NCBI RefSeq assembly: GCF_030386795.1
Contig: NZ_JANUQM010000001.1
Location: forward strand, 678,363 to 742,362
Source of the DNA: Streptomyces sp. S.PNR 29
GTDB lineage: Bacteria; Actinomycetota; Actinomycetes; Streptomycetales; Streptomycetaceae
DNA: 64,000 nt
Direction: 5' to 3'
Shown here: positions 1 to 7,760 of the stretch, piece after piece
Layout: every line of letters starts with the position of its first letter
Position numbering within the stretch: position 1 is the stretch's first letter
Translations under genes and position numbers: made by a program
The notes under the pieces: generated by a model
Seen by the model: the letters and a program-made list of their open reading frames with translations, nothing else
Database searches by the model: none
What the model was told of the DNA's origin: nothing

Positions 1-21
1 GCCTCGCATCGCGGCCCTCCG

Positions 22-1167
22 CTATCCCCTGGGTTCCCTGGGCAGGCCGAGCACCCGCTCGGCGATGATCGTGCGCTGGATCTGGTCCGAGCCGCCGTAG
101 ATGGTGTCGGCCCGGGAGAACAGGAACAGGTGCTGCAGCGCGTCGAGTGCGTACGGCGCCGACGGCGACCAGGGGGACGGTCCGGCGCTCGCCTCCGCGC
201 CCCGCACCAGCATCGCCAGCTCGCCCAGCCGCTGGTGCCAGCCGCCCCACAGCAGCTTGGCCACGCTGGACGCGCCCTCGTCGGCCGGACCGCCCAGGGT
301 GCGCAGGGCGTTGAACCGCATCACGCGCAGCTCCGCCCACAGGCGGACGAGCCGTTCGCGGAGGACGGGGTCGTTCGCCGCGCCCGTCTCCACGGCCGTC
401 CGCACCACCCGGCCCAGCTCCTCGGCGAAGCCGATCTGCTGGGCGAGGGTGGAGACTCCGCGTTCGAAGCCGAGCAGGCTCATCGCGACGCGCCAGCCGT
501 CGCCCTCGCCGCCGACGACGTGCTCCACGCGCGCGTGGGCCCCGTCGAAGAAGACCTCGTTGAAGTCGCTGGTCCCGGTCATCTGGCGGATGGGACGGAC
601 CTCGACGCGGCCCGGCTGGTCCATGGGGACGAGGAGGAAGGTCAGTCCGTGGTGGCGGCGCGAGCCGGGTTCCGTGCGGGCGAGGACGAAGCACCAGTCG
701 GCTTCGTGGGCGAGGGACGTCCAGATCTTCTGGCCGGTGATCCGGTACGTCCCGTCCGGGGTCCGTTCGGCTCTCGTACGCACTCCGGCCAGGTCCGAGC
801 CGGCGTCGGGTTCGCTGTAGCCCTGGCACCAGAGCTCGTGGCCGGCGGCGATCGGGGGAAGGAAGCGGGACTTCTGTTCGGCGGTTCCGTGGGCGAGGAG
901 GGTGGGGGCGAGGAGGTTCTCGCCGATGTGCCCGGAGCGCGGGGGTGCCGTGGACCGGGCGTACTCCTCGGCCCAGGCGACCTGCTGGGTGAGCGTCGCC
1001 CGCCGGTTGCCGTACCCGTCCTCGCTCCAGCCGAGGCCGATCCAGCCCGCCTTGCCGAGGGTGCGCTCCCAGGTACGGCGGTCCGGTACGCCGGTGGCGT
1101 GGGCGGCGAGCCATGCCCTGGCCTCCGCGCGGAACGCCTGGTCTTCCTCGGTGAACCCGAACTCCAC
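22..1167 (-). CDS. Acyl-CoA dehydrogenase (first of three in the left cluster)
   Basis: FAD-dependent dehydrogenase expected to oxidise an acyl-CoA to the trans-2-enoyl-CoA in the cytoplasm. The 381-residue protein has the usual family length. Visible motifs are the flavin/substrate segment GYSEPDAGSDLA in the middle domain and the C-terminal signature YGGSDQIQRTIIAERVLGLP, which closes the FAD-binding helical domain. The ATG start (MEFGFTEEDQ) gives a standard N-terminus. It lies 25 bases downstream of the SDR gene on the same strand, so the two are probably cotranscribed from the promoter at about 2105-2188. The residue serving as catalytic base is not obvious by eye. The substrate is unknown; a cyclic or branched carboxylic acid is an inference from the cyclase, amidohydrolase and CoA ligase nearby. 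Confidence 0.93.
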   Translation of the reverse strand: MEFGFTEEDQAFRAEARAWLAAHATGVPDRRTWERTLGKAGWIGLGWSEDGYGNRRATLTQQVAWAEEYARSTAPPRSGHIGENLLAPTLLAHGTAEQKSRFLPPIAAGHELWCQGYSEPDAGSDLAGVRTRAERTPDGTYRITGQKIWTSLAHEADWCFVLARTEPGSRRHHGLTFLLVPMDQPGRVEVRPIRQMTGTSDFNEVFFDGAHARVEHVVGGEGDGWRVAMSLLGFERGVSTLAQQIGFAEELGRVVRTAVETGAANDPVLRERLVRLWAELRVMRFNALRTLGGPADEGASSVAKLLWGGWHQRLGELAMLVRGAEASAGPSPWSPSAPYALDALQHLFLFSRADTIYGGSDQIQRTIIAERVLGLPREPRG

Positions 1168-1192
1168 GGTGTCCTCCTGCCTCGGGTGCTCC

Positions 1193-2104
1193 TCACACGT
1201 TCGGCCGTGCCCCCTCCTTCGCCGCCCGCTCCATCTCCCGCACCCGCTCCAGCATCGGCATGGGATCCACCCCCACCGTCCCCGGCAGGAAGTCCGCGAT
1301 CCGCTCCGGTGTCCAGGAGCCCTCCGCGTACGCGGCCCGCAGTTCCCTCGGCTGGGCCCAGACGGCGATCTTGGGGCCGGCGATCGTGTAGACCTGCCCG
1401 GTGATGTCCTCCTCGCGGGCCCGGTCGGACAGCAGGTACACCACCAGCGCGGCCACGTCCTCCGGCTCCCCGATCTCCGTCAGTTCCACCGGGACGTTGG
1501 CCGACATGCGGGTACGCGCGACGGGTGCCACCGCGTTGGCGGTCACCCCGTACTTGTGCAGGCCCAGCGCGGCGCTGCGGACCAGCGAGACGATGCCGCC
1601 CTTCGCGGCGCTGTAGTTGGCCTGGGAGACCGAGCCCTGGTGGTTGCCGCTGGTGAAGCCGATCAGGGTGCCGGAGCGCTGGGCGCGCATCACCGCCGAG
1701 GCCGCCCGGAAGACCGTGAAGGTGCCCTTCAGATGGGTCGCCACGACCGGGTCCCACTCCTCCTCGGTCATGTTGAACAGCATCCGCTCGCGCAGGATCC
1801 CGGCCACGCACACCACACCGTCGAGCCGCCCGTACGACGACACCGCCGTGTCGACGACCCGCGCGCCGCCCGCCATGGTGGAGATGTCGTCGGCCACCGC
1901 GACCGCGTCCCCGCCGGCCGCCTCGATCTCCTTGACGACGGCCTCGGCGACCTCGCTGGTCGGGGAGGCGCCGTCGACCGCCACCCCGTAGTCGTTGACG
2001 ACGACCTTCGCGCCCTCGGCCGCCGCCCCGAGCGCGACCGCACGGCCGATGCCCCGCCCGGCACCCGTCACGGCGACGACCTTGCCCGCCAAGAAGCTCC
2101 CCAC
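1193..2104 (-). CDS. Short-chain dehydrogenase/reductase (3-hydroxyacyl-CoA type)
   Basis: NAD(P)-dependent oxidoreductase of the classical SDR family, 303 residues. The Rossmann motif TGAGRGIGRA is at residues 14-23 and the active-site YSAAK follows in the middle of the protein. Its extra C-terminal segment of about 50 residues and the N-terminal VVVNDYGV resemble the hydroxyacyl-CoA dehydrogenase domain of multifunctional beta-oxidation enzymes more than FabG. It probably oxidises a 3-hydroxyacyl-CoA in the same pathway as the downstream acyl-CoA dehydrogenase. The ATG at 2104 is the first gene of a leftward unit. The 17-bp dyad at 2126-2142 lies directly upstream, between it and the divergent cyclase gene. 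Confidence 0.9.
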   Translation of the reverse strand: MGSFLAGKVVAVTGAGRGIGRAVALGAAAEGAKVVVNDYGVAVDGASPTSEVAEAVVKEIEAAGGDAVAVADDISTMAGGARVVDTAVSSYGRLDGVVCVAGILRERMLFNMTEEEWDPVVATHLKGTFTVFRAASAVMRAQRSGTLIGFTSGNHQGSVSQANYSAAKGGIVSLVRSAALGLHKYGVTANAVAPVARTRMSANVPVELTEIGEPEDVAALVVYLLSDRAREEDITGQVYTIAGPKIAVWAQPRELRAAYAEGSWTPERIADFLPGTVGVDPMPMLERVREMERAAKEGARPNV

Positions 2105-2125
2105 GCCCGGCCCCTTCCCGCAGTT

Positions 2126-2142
2126 TCTGACGGTCCGTTAGA
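2126..2142. promoter_or_regulatory. Operator-like 17-bp dyad, site 1
   Basis: TCTGACGGTCCGTTAGA is a near-perfect palindrome with one mismatched pair. It sits in the 84-bp gap between the divergent SDR and cyclase genes. Two further 17-mers of the same pattern (7701-7717 and 7728-7744) lie in the divergent gap between the amidohydrolase and CoA ligase genes. The size and symmetry fit a TetR-family operator. No TetR gene lies in this cluster, so the regulator is probably encoded to the left of the window or elsewhere. Confidence 0.6.
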
Positions 2143-2188
2143 TTTTATGACCCGCCGGACGGGCGGGCACAAGCCCCGGGGAGGGCCC

Positions 2189-3115
2189 ATGTCACTGCCC
2201 AAGGAGTTCCAGGAGATCGCCAAGCGCGTGAACAACTGGGGGCGTTGGGGCGCCGACGACGAGATCGGGACCCTGAACCTGATCACCGACGAGGTCGTCC
2301 GCGAGGCCGCCGCCTGCGTCCGCAGCGGGCGCCGCATTCCGCTCGCCCTCCCCCTCCGGCAGGACGGTGTGCAGACCGGGATGATCCCGGGGCGGGTCAA
2401 TCCGCTGCACGTCATGGTGCAGATCAACCAGGAGGTCTTCGGGCCGGACACGGTGGCGTGCAGCGACGACGCCGTGACCATGGGGTTGCAGGCGGCCACC
2501 CACTGGGACGCCCTGGCCCACGTCTCGCACTCCGGGAAGCTCTACAACGGCCGCCCGGCCGGGAGCATCACCGCGCACGGCGGTGCCGGGTTCTCCGGCA
2601 TCGACAAGGCCCGGCACATCGTCTCGCGCGGGGTGCTGCTCGACGTCGCCCGGGCACTGGGCACGGACCGGCTCCAGGGCGGGCACGCGGTCACACCGGA
2701 AGACCTCGAAGCCGCCGAGGAACTCGCCGGTACGCGCGTGCGCGCCGGGGACATCGTGCTCGTACGGACCGGGCAGATCCAGGTCTACCTCGCCGGGGAC
2801 CGGCATGCGTACGGGTATCCGTCACCGGGACTGTCGATCCGCACGCCGGAGTGGTTCCACGCGCGCGATGCGGCCGCCGTCGCGAACGACACGCTCACCT
2901 TCGAGATCTTTCCGCCGGAGACGGAGGACCTGTGGCTGCCGGTGCACGCGCTCGATCTGGTCGAGATGGGGATGCTCCAGGGCCAGAACTGGAATCTCGA
3001 AGAGTTGTCCACAGCCTGTGGAGAAACGGGCCGCTACACGTTCCTGCTGTCGGCGATGCCCGAGCCCTTCGCCGGTGCGACGGGGACCCCGGTGGCGCCG
3101 GTCGCGATCCTCTAG
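2189..3115 (+). CDS. Cyclase family protein (kynurenine formamidase-like hydrolase)
   Basis: Member of the cyclase/putative metal-dependent hydrolase family (Pfam Cyclase, which includes bacterial kynurenine formamidase). The chosen start gives 308 residues, normal for the long subgroup. The metal-binding signature reads ATHWDALAHVSHSGKLYNG, with the HxDxxxH pattern. The ATG at 2189 begins MSLPKEFQEIAKRVNNWGRW, the characteristic N-terminus; the frame stays open far upstream, but only by shadowing genes on the other strand. An SD-like GGGGAGGG precedes the start. It is divergent from the SDR and shares dyad site 1, so coregulation with the catabolic cluster is likely. A lactone- or amide-hydrolysing ring-opening role is inferred. 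Confidence 0.9.
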   Translation: MSLPKEFQEIAKRVNNWGRWGADDEIGTLNLITDEVVREAAACVRSGRRIPLALPLRQDGVQTGMIPGRVNPLHVMVQINQEVFGPDTVACSDDAVTMGLQAATHWDALAHVSHSGKLYNGRPAGSITAHGGAGFSGIDKARHIVSRGVLLDVARALGTDRLQGGHAVTPEDLEAAEELAGTRVRAGDIVLVRTGQIQVYLAGDRHAYGYPSPGLSIRTPEWFHARDAAAVANDTLTFEIFPPETEDLWLPVHALDLVEMGMLQGQNWNLEELSTACGETGRYTFLLSAMPEPFAGATGTPVAPVAIL

Positions 3116-3483
3116 GCGGCGGACGCTCTCGCGCCGGGCGGCCGGAGGAACGAGTCGGCTGGCGGCGCGGCGCTGGCCGCCCCGAGCACGGCATCACGCG
3201 CCGCCACCCGACCCCGGCGTTCCCGCCCCGGTTCCCGGTGGCCCTGAGGAAACCCACGCCGAACCACGACCCACACTCGCCGAGGACCCCTGCCACCGGA
3301 GCCCTCGTCGTCCCCTCGCGGCGAATCGCGGACCTCAAGCGTGATCAATCAGTCACGAGGCGTCAACACCGGTTCGGCGATTCACCCCTTATGCCCCATT
3401 TCCCGAAGGCGCGCACGGAAGCACATCCCGGCGCACCACCTCACCCGCCCCACGGGAACCCGAGGCTCCGTGCACCCGCGCCC
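3116..3483. other. Intergenic gap between convergent genes, nothing recognised
   Basis: This is 368 bases between the end of the cyclase gene and the end of the ATP-binding protein gene. I see no strong hairpin with a U-tract, no RNA gene and no small ORF with a convincing ribosome binding site. A leftward open frame (3112-3348) lacks codon bias and a ribosome binding site. Confidence 0.5.
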
Positions 3484-3981
3484 CTAAACCGCCTCGTACT
3501 CCAGCCCCTCATACGCCGACGCGCCGCCGTCGTACGCCACCGCAGCGCCTCCGCACGCCGCCGCGGCCGCCCGGCGCTGCGCACAGCGGTCCAGTTCGCA
3601 CCAGATGCGTTTGCCGGCGCCGTCACGGCTCCAGCCCCAGCGGTCGGCGAGGCCGTCGACGAGCGCGAGGCCCCGGCCGCCGGTCGCGTCGTCGCCGGCA
3701 CAGCGGGGCACGGGGGCACGGTCGCTGGTGTCGGCGACCTCAAGGCGGACGGTGGCCTCCTCCGTCACCGTGCCCGGCAGCGACAGCCGCAGCACGGCGG
3801 GGCAGCCGGTGTGCACCACGGCGTTGGTGACCAGCTCGGAGACGAGCAGGATCAGCGTCTCGGCGAGCGGTTCGTCGACCTCTATCCCGGACCCGGCGAG
3901 CCGCGAGCGGGCCCACCGCCGCGCCCGCCCCACTTCCGCGGGGTCGGGCCGGATCTCCAGCTGCACTTGAAGCACCTGCAC
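3484..3981 (-). CDS. ATP-binding regulatory protein (RsbW-like HATPase)
   Basis: Small GHKL-type ATPase of 165 residues, the RsbW/SpoIIAB-like family that is numerous in Streptomyces. Visible elements are the N-box region LILLVSELVTNAVVHTG, with the conserved Glu and Asn, and the ATP-lid segment DDATGGRGLALVDGLADRWG. The N-terminal half is a short extension without a second domain. Such proteins act as anti-sigma factor kinases or as partners of XRE/DUF397 regulators. No sigma factor is adjacent here, so the target is unknown. The start is GTG (MQVLQVQLEI) with a weak ribosome binding site. The gene stands alone between a convergent neighbour and a long intergenic region that presumably holds its promoter. 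Confidence 0.87.
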   Translation of the reverse strand: MQVLQVQLEIRPDPAEVGRARRWARSRLAGSGIEVDEPLAETLILLVSELVTNAVVHTGCPAVLRLSLPGTVTEEATVRLEVADTSDRAPVPRCAGDDATGGRGLALVDGLADRWGWSRDGAGKRIWCELDRCAQRRAAAAACGGAAVAYDGGASAYEGLEYEAV

Positions 3982-4475
3982 CGCTCACACCATCCGAACC
4001 GGCGGACACAAAGGCTCACGCCTCACGAGGGCCACGATCGTAGCCATTTTCTGCATGGCCAGAACAACGGCCGGGACCAGGGTCACGGAACGTGAATTCC
4101 CTGTGGGACAGCATGGTTGACGTACAGTCACCCCAACAAGCGCTTCGGGCATATTCCAGCGCGAAGGAGTACTCGTGCGGCATACTGTGCGACGCTCGCC
4201 CTGAACAGTCGAACAGGCAGCGGCGGAAAGCGCGTCTGCCCTGCGAAAAGCGGTGCGCACCGCCGGATCCGGAGCCGCCTCAGGGGCAACACCGGCACGG
4301 CTCGCGCTCGGAAGCACTCGCATCTCCCACAAGGTACCGGAGCGTGGCGCCGACTCCGGGCTGTGACGAGTCACACGCCGGACACAGCCCGAAATCAACG
4401 CTCCGTAGTTCCGTTATGCCACGATCCGTGACATCCTCGCGGGCGGTGTCGGCGACGTCCCAGCCCAGGGGCCTG
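3982..4475. other. Long intergenic region with an interrupted small ORF
   Basis: This is 494 bases between two leftward genes, and it should contain the promoter of the ATP-binding protein gene. On the plus strand GAAGGAG lies 5 bases before a GTG at 4175. That frame stops after 9 codons (TGA at 4202-4204), then continues open in the same frame for 53 codons to a TGA at 4364-4366. The continuation is rich in Ala, Arg and Gly, but third-position GC is lower than in the neighbouring genes. It may be a leader peptide, a decayed small gene or chance. Confidence 0.4.
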
Positions 4476-5345
4476 TCAGGCCGTTCCGGTCAGCAGATCC
4501 GCCGCGAGAAATTCCTCACTCTCCGTCACATCACCTGCACGGTGGGTCCGTACCCATGTTCGTTTCAGGTGCAGGTGGACCTCGGACTCCCAGGTGAAGC
4601 CCATGCCACCGTGCACCTGGAGGCAGTCGCGGGCGCCGCGTACAGCGGCCTCGTCGGCGAGCAGCCGGGCGGCGGCGATGTCGACCGGGTCGGCGGTGAC
4701 GGCCGCCGCGTACACGGCGGCACGGGCCGTCCGGGCCCGCACCAGCATCTGCGCGCACAGGTGCTGCACCGCCTGGAAGGCCCCGACGGGTTTTCCGAAC
4801 TGCTCGCGCGCCCGGGCGTGTTGCACCGCCAGCTCGCACACGCGAGCAGCCGTGCCCAGTTGTTCGGCGGCGGTGAGGAGGACGGCGACGGGATCGGCGT
4901 CCGGGACGGCTCCGGGCACCCGGTGCAGGGGCGTCAGCGGGTCCACGGACCGCAGCGGTACGGCACCGGTGGCGTCCCCGCGGACGGCGTCCGCCTCGGT
5001 CAGCCACTCCGCCAGCCCGCCGGAGACGGCCGTCACGACCGTCTCCCCGGTCGCCGCCCCCGGCACCACGCCCGCCGCGAGGTGCGTGGCCACCAGGGGC
5101 CCGGGCAGCAGCACCCGCCCGGCCTCCTCGAACACCAACACGGCTTCGGGCAGCCCGAGTCCGACCCCGCCCTCGGCCTCCGGCACCCGCAGTGCGAAGA
5201 ACCCCGCCTCACCGAGCTCCCGCCACAGCGCACGGTCGAGCGCCCCCGGGCCCCGCACGGCCGCGCGCAGATCGAAGCACCGGGCCAGGAGCTGCCGTAC
5301 ACCGTCCCGCAGGGCGCGCTGGTCCTCAGTGAGTCGGAAGCGCAT
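4476..5345 (-). CDS. Acyl-CoA dehydrogenase, short form (second of three)
   Basis: Acyl-CoA dehydrogenase of 289 residues, shorter than the usual 380. It begins MRFRLTEDQRALRDGVRQLL. The N-terminal helical domain is present, the middle beta domain is much reduced, and the C-terminal domain carries REQFGKPVGAFQAVQHLCAQM and VHGGMGFTWESEVHLHLKR. Reduced dehydrogenases of this kind usually pair with a full-length partner encoded next to them, forming heteromeric enzymes, as in actinobacterial steroid and side-chain catabolism (FadE heterotetramers). Here the partner would be the next gene upstream, whose stop codon lies 2 bases before this ATG. Cotranscription and complex formation are therefore likely, though inferred. 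Confidence 0.9.
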   Translation of the reverse strand: MRFRLTEDQRALRDGVRQLLARCFDLRAAVRGPGALDRALWRELGEAGFFALRVPEAEGGVGLGLPEAVLVFEEAGRVLLPGPLVATHLAAGVVPGAATGETVVTAVSGGLAEWLTEADAVRGDATGAVPLRSVDPLTPLHRVPGAVPDADPVAVLLTAAEQLGTAARVCELAVQHARAREQFGKPVGAFQAVQHLCAQMLVRARTARAAVYAAAVTADPVDIAAARLLADEAAVRGARDCLQVHGGMGFTWESEVHLHLKRTWVRTHRAGDVTESEEFLAADLLTGTA

Positions 5346-5347
5346 GC

Positions 5348-6481
5348 TCACCGCCCCTTCGGCAGTCCGAGGATCCGTTCGGCCACGATGTTCCGCTGGA
5401 TCTGCGAGGTGCCGGCGGCGATGGTGTACGACAGGGAGGACAGGCGGTCCGGCATCCACGGCCGGTCCAGGTCCAGGCTGTCGGCGCCCAGGACCTCGGC
5501 CGCCGCGTCGTACAGCTCCTGACGCGCGTGTGAGTACCTCAGTTTGAATACCGAACCCCCGACGCCCGGCACTCCCCCGCTCGCCTCCGCCTCGCTCACG
5601 TCCCACTGCGTCAGCCGCCACAGCGCCCGGAACTCCGCGTTGAGCCTGCCCAGCCGCCGCCGCAGGGCGGGGTCGTCCCAGCGGCCGTTCCCGCGTGCCT
5701 CGGCCGCGAGTTCGGTCAGCACGCGCCGGCATGCCACGACCTCGCCGACGAAGGCCGTACCGCGCTCGAAGGACAGCGTCACCATGGTCACCCGCCAGCC
5801 GTCGTTCTCGGCGCCCACCCGGTTGGCGACCGGCACCCGCACCTCGTCGAGGAACACCTCGGCGAACTCGGCCGATCCGGCGAGGGTCCGCAGCGGCCGT
5901 ACGGTGATGCCCGGCGCGTTCATCGGCAGGGCCAGCCAGGTGATGCCCCGGTGCTTCGCGGCGGCCGGGTCGGTCCGCACGAGCAGCTCGCACCAGTCGG
6001 CGACCTCCGCATGGGAGGTCCAGATCTTGGACCCGCTCACCACGTAGTCGTCGCCGTCCCTGCGCGCGCGCGTGCGCAGGGACGCCAGGTCGGATCCGGC
6101 CTCCGGTTCGCTGAAGCCCTGGCACCAGACCTCCTCGCCGCGCAGGATCGGCGGCAGCCAGCGCGCCCGCTGCTCGGCCGTTCCCTCGACGGCGATCGTC
6201 GGCCCGGCGTGCAGCAGCCCCACGAACCCCGCCCCCACATAGGGGGCGCCCGCCTTCTCCGTCTCCTCCAGGAAGATCAGCCGAACCGTGGGGGAGGCCG
6301 CCCAGTGGACGTCGCCGTACCCGGCGTCGTACAGCCTGCGCTGCCAGCCGAGGTCGTAGGCGCGGCGGGCGGGCCAGTCGTCGGGGGACGGCTTCGGGGG
6401 CAGGGTGGGCAGCACCTCGGCCAGCCACTCCCGCAGCCGGGCCCGGAACTCCTCCTCTTCCGGTGTGCAGGAGAGGTCCAT
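5348..6481 (-). CDS. Acyl-CoA dehydrogenase, full length (third of three)
   Basis: Full-length acyl-CoA dehydrogenase of 377 residues beginning MDLSCTPEEEEFRARLREWL. The middle-domain signature GFSEPEAGSDLASLRTRA and the C-terminal YTIAAGTSQIQRNIVAERIL identify the family. Its start codon overlaps the stop of the amidohydrolase gene by one base (TGATG), and its stop is 2 bases from the start of the short acyl-CoA dehydrogenase. The three genes thus form a tight leftward operon (7674 to 4476) driven from the divergent promoter region at 7675-7760. It probably provides the FAD-binding partner for the short form. The substrate is unknown. Confidence 0.93.
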   Translation of the reverse strand: MDLSCTPEEEEFRARLREWLAEVLPTLPPKPSPDDWPARRAYDLGWQRRLYDAGYGDVHWAASPTVRLIFLEETEKAGAPYVGAGFVGLLHAGPTIAVEGTAEQRARWLPPILRGEEVWCQGFSEPEAGSDLASLRTRARRDGDDYVVSGSKIWTSHAEVADWCELLVRTDPAAAKHRGITWLALPMNAPGITVRPLRTLAGSAEFAEVFLDEVRVPVANRVGAENDGWRVTMVTLSFERGTAFVGEVVACRRVLTELAAEARGNGRWDDPALRRRLGRLNAEFRALWRLTQWDVSEAEASGGVPGVGGSVFKLRYSHARQELYDAAAEVLGADSLDLDRPWMPDRLSSLSYTIAAGTSQIQRNIVAERILGLPKGR

Positions 6482-7674
6482 CAGCGGTCGAGATCCAGGT
6501 CCAGCATCCGGATGGCGTTGCCCCGCATCAGCTTGTACACCGTCTCGTCGTCGAGGCCCTTCACATGGTCGAGGGCGACCTCCTTGGTGTGCGGGAAGGT
6601 CGAGTCGACGTGCGGGTAGTCGGTCTCGAAGGTGGCGTTGTCCCTGCCCACCACGTCCAGGGACGCCACCCCGTGCTTGTCGCGGAAGAAGCAGCAGAAG
6701 ATCTGCCGGTAGTAGTACGTCGACGGCGGCTCGGGGACGGTGTCGCGGACCCCGCCCCAGGCGCGGTGCTCCTCCCAGACGTCGTCGGCGCGCTCCAGGG
6801 CGTACGGGATCCACCCCATCTGGCCCTCGCTGTAGGCGAGTCTGAGCCGCGGGAACTTCACGAGCACCCCGCTGAACAGGAAGTCCATCATCGAGGCCAT
6901 CGCGTTGTTGAAGGACAGCGAGGCCTGGACGGCCGGAGGGGCGTCCGGGGAGGCGGCGGGCATCTGCGACGACGACCCGATGTGCATGTTCACCACGGTC
7001 CCCGTCTCCTCGCAGACGGCGAAGAACGGGTCCCAGTAGCCGGAGTGGATGGAGGGCAGTCCGAGGTGGGTGGGGATCTCGGAGAAGGTCACCGCCCGCA
7101 CCCCGCGCGCGGCGTTCCGCCGGATCTCCCCGACCGCCAGTTCCACGTCCCACAGCGGGATCAGGCACAGCGGGACGAGCCGTCCGCCGCTGTCGCCGCA
7201 CCACTCCTCGACCATCCAGTCGTTGTAGGCGCGCACGCAGGCCAGCGCGACCTCCTTGTCGTGCGCCTCGGCGAAGGTCTGCCCGCAGAAGCGGGGGAAG
7301 GTCGGGAAGCACAGGGACGCCTCGACGTGGTTGAGGTCCATGTCCTTCAGCCGCTCCACCGGGTCCCAGCAGCCGCGCCGCATCTCCTGGCGGGTGATGC
7401 CCGCCAGGGTCATCTCGTCGCGGTCGAAGCCGACGGCGGCGATGTTGCGTTTATACGGGAACTGCAGGTCCTCGTAGATCCACCAGTCGGTGGGCGGGCC
7501 GTCCGGGTCCATCGTGATCCGGTACTTGCCGCCGACGTAGGCGAGTTCACCGATGCCGGCGGTGAGGGGCTTGGGCCCGCGGTCCCGGTACTTCTTCGGC
7601 AGCCAGGTCTCGAAGAGGTGCGCGGGCTCGATCACGTGGTCGTCGACGCTGATGATGCGGGGCAGTTCGGTCAT
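6481..7674 (-). CDS. Amidohydrolase family protein (ACMSD-like TIM barrel)
   Basis: Metal-dependent hydrolase or decarboxylase of the amidohydrolase 2 family, 397 residues. The N-terminal metal motif appears in ISVDDHVIEPAHLFETWLP (DxHxxEP). Near the C-terminus FETDYPHVDSTFPHT supplies the conserved Asp/His region, followed by KLMRGNAIRMLDLD. The ATG at 7674 is preceded by GGAGGGG at good spacing, so I reject the longer frame starting at 7728. It is the first gene of the leftward operon with the two acyl-CoA dehydrogenases. The family includes aminocarboxymuconate-semialdehyde decarboxylase and related C-C bond-cleaving enzymes. Within a CoA-dependent pathway it could open or decarboxylate a ring product (inference). 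Confidence 0.9.
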   Translation of the reverse strand: MTELPRIISVDDHVIEPAHLFETWLPKKYRDRGPKPLTAGIGELAYVGGKYRITMDPDGPPTDWWIYEDLQFPYKRNIAAVGFDRDEMTLAGITRQEMRRGCWDPVERLKDMDLNHVEASLCFPTFPRFCGQTFAEAHDKEVALACVRAYNDWMVEEWCGDSGGRLVPLCLIPLWDVELAVGEIRRNAARGVRAVTFSEIPTHLGLPSIHSGYWDPFFAVCEETGTVVNMHIGSSSQMPAASPDAPPAVQASLSFNNAMASMMDFLFSGVLVKFPRLRLAYSEGQMGWIPYALERADDVWEEHRAWGGVRDTVPEPPSTYYYRQIFCCFFRDKHGVASLDVVGRDNATFETDYPHVDSTFPHTKEVALDHVKGLDDETVYKLMRGNAIRMLDLDLDR

Positions 7675-7700
7675 GGGTCCCCTCCGCCGGACGGTACTTA

Positions 7701-7717
7701 TCTGATGGGGTGTCAGA
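7701..7717. promoter_or_regulatory. Operator-like 17-bp dyad, site 2
   Basis: TCTGATGGGGTGTCAGA has perfect 5-bp outer arms, extended to 7 bp as TATCTGA...TCAGATA at 7699-7719. It lies in the 86-bp gap between the amidohydrolase and CoA ligase genes. It matches the pattern TCTGAYGRNYYGTYAGA drawn from the three sites. Confidence 0.6.
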
Positions 7718-7727
7718 TAGCATCCCA

Positions 7728-7744
7728 TCTGACGAGTCGTCAGC
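7728..7744. promoter_or_regulatory. Operator-like 17-bp dyad, site 3
   Basis: TCTGACGAGTCGTCAGC contains the perfect palindrome CTGACGA-G-TCGTCAG at 7729-7743. It lies 27 bp (centre to centre) from site 2 and directly upstream of the CoA ligase ribosome binding site at 7745-7754. Repressor bound here would block rightward transcription. Confidence 0.6.
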
Positions 7745-7760
7745 CAAGGAGGGGGCAGCC

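Noticed and set aside
902..2188. N-terminal extension of the cyclase protein
   Set aside because: The frame is open but lies antisense to the SDR and dehydrogenase genes. The family N-terminus and ribosome binding site are at 2189.
3112..3348. Leftward 78-codon ORF between cyclase and RsbW-like genes
   Set aside because: No ribosome binding site, Arg/Gly-rich random-looking translation, no family.
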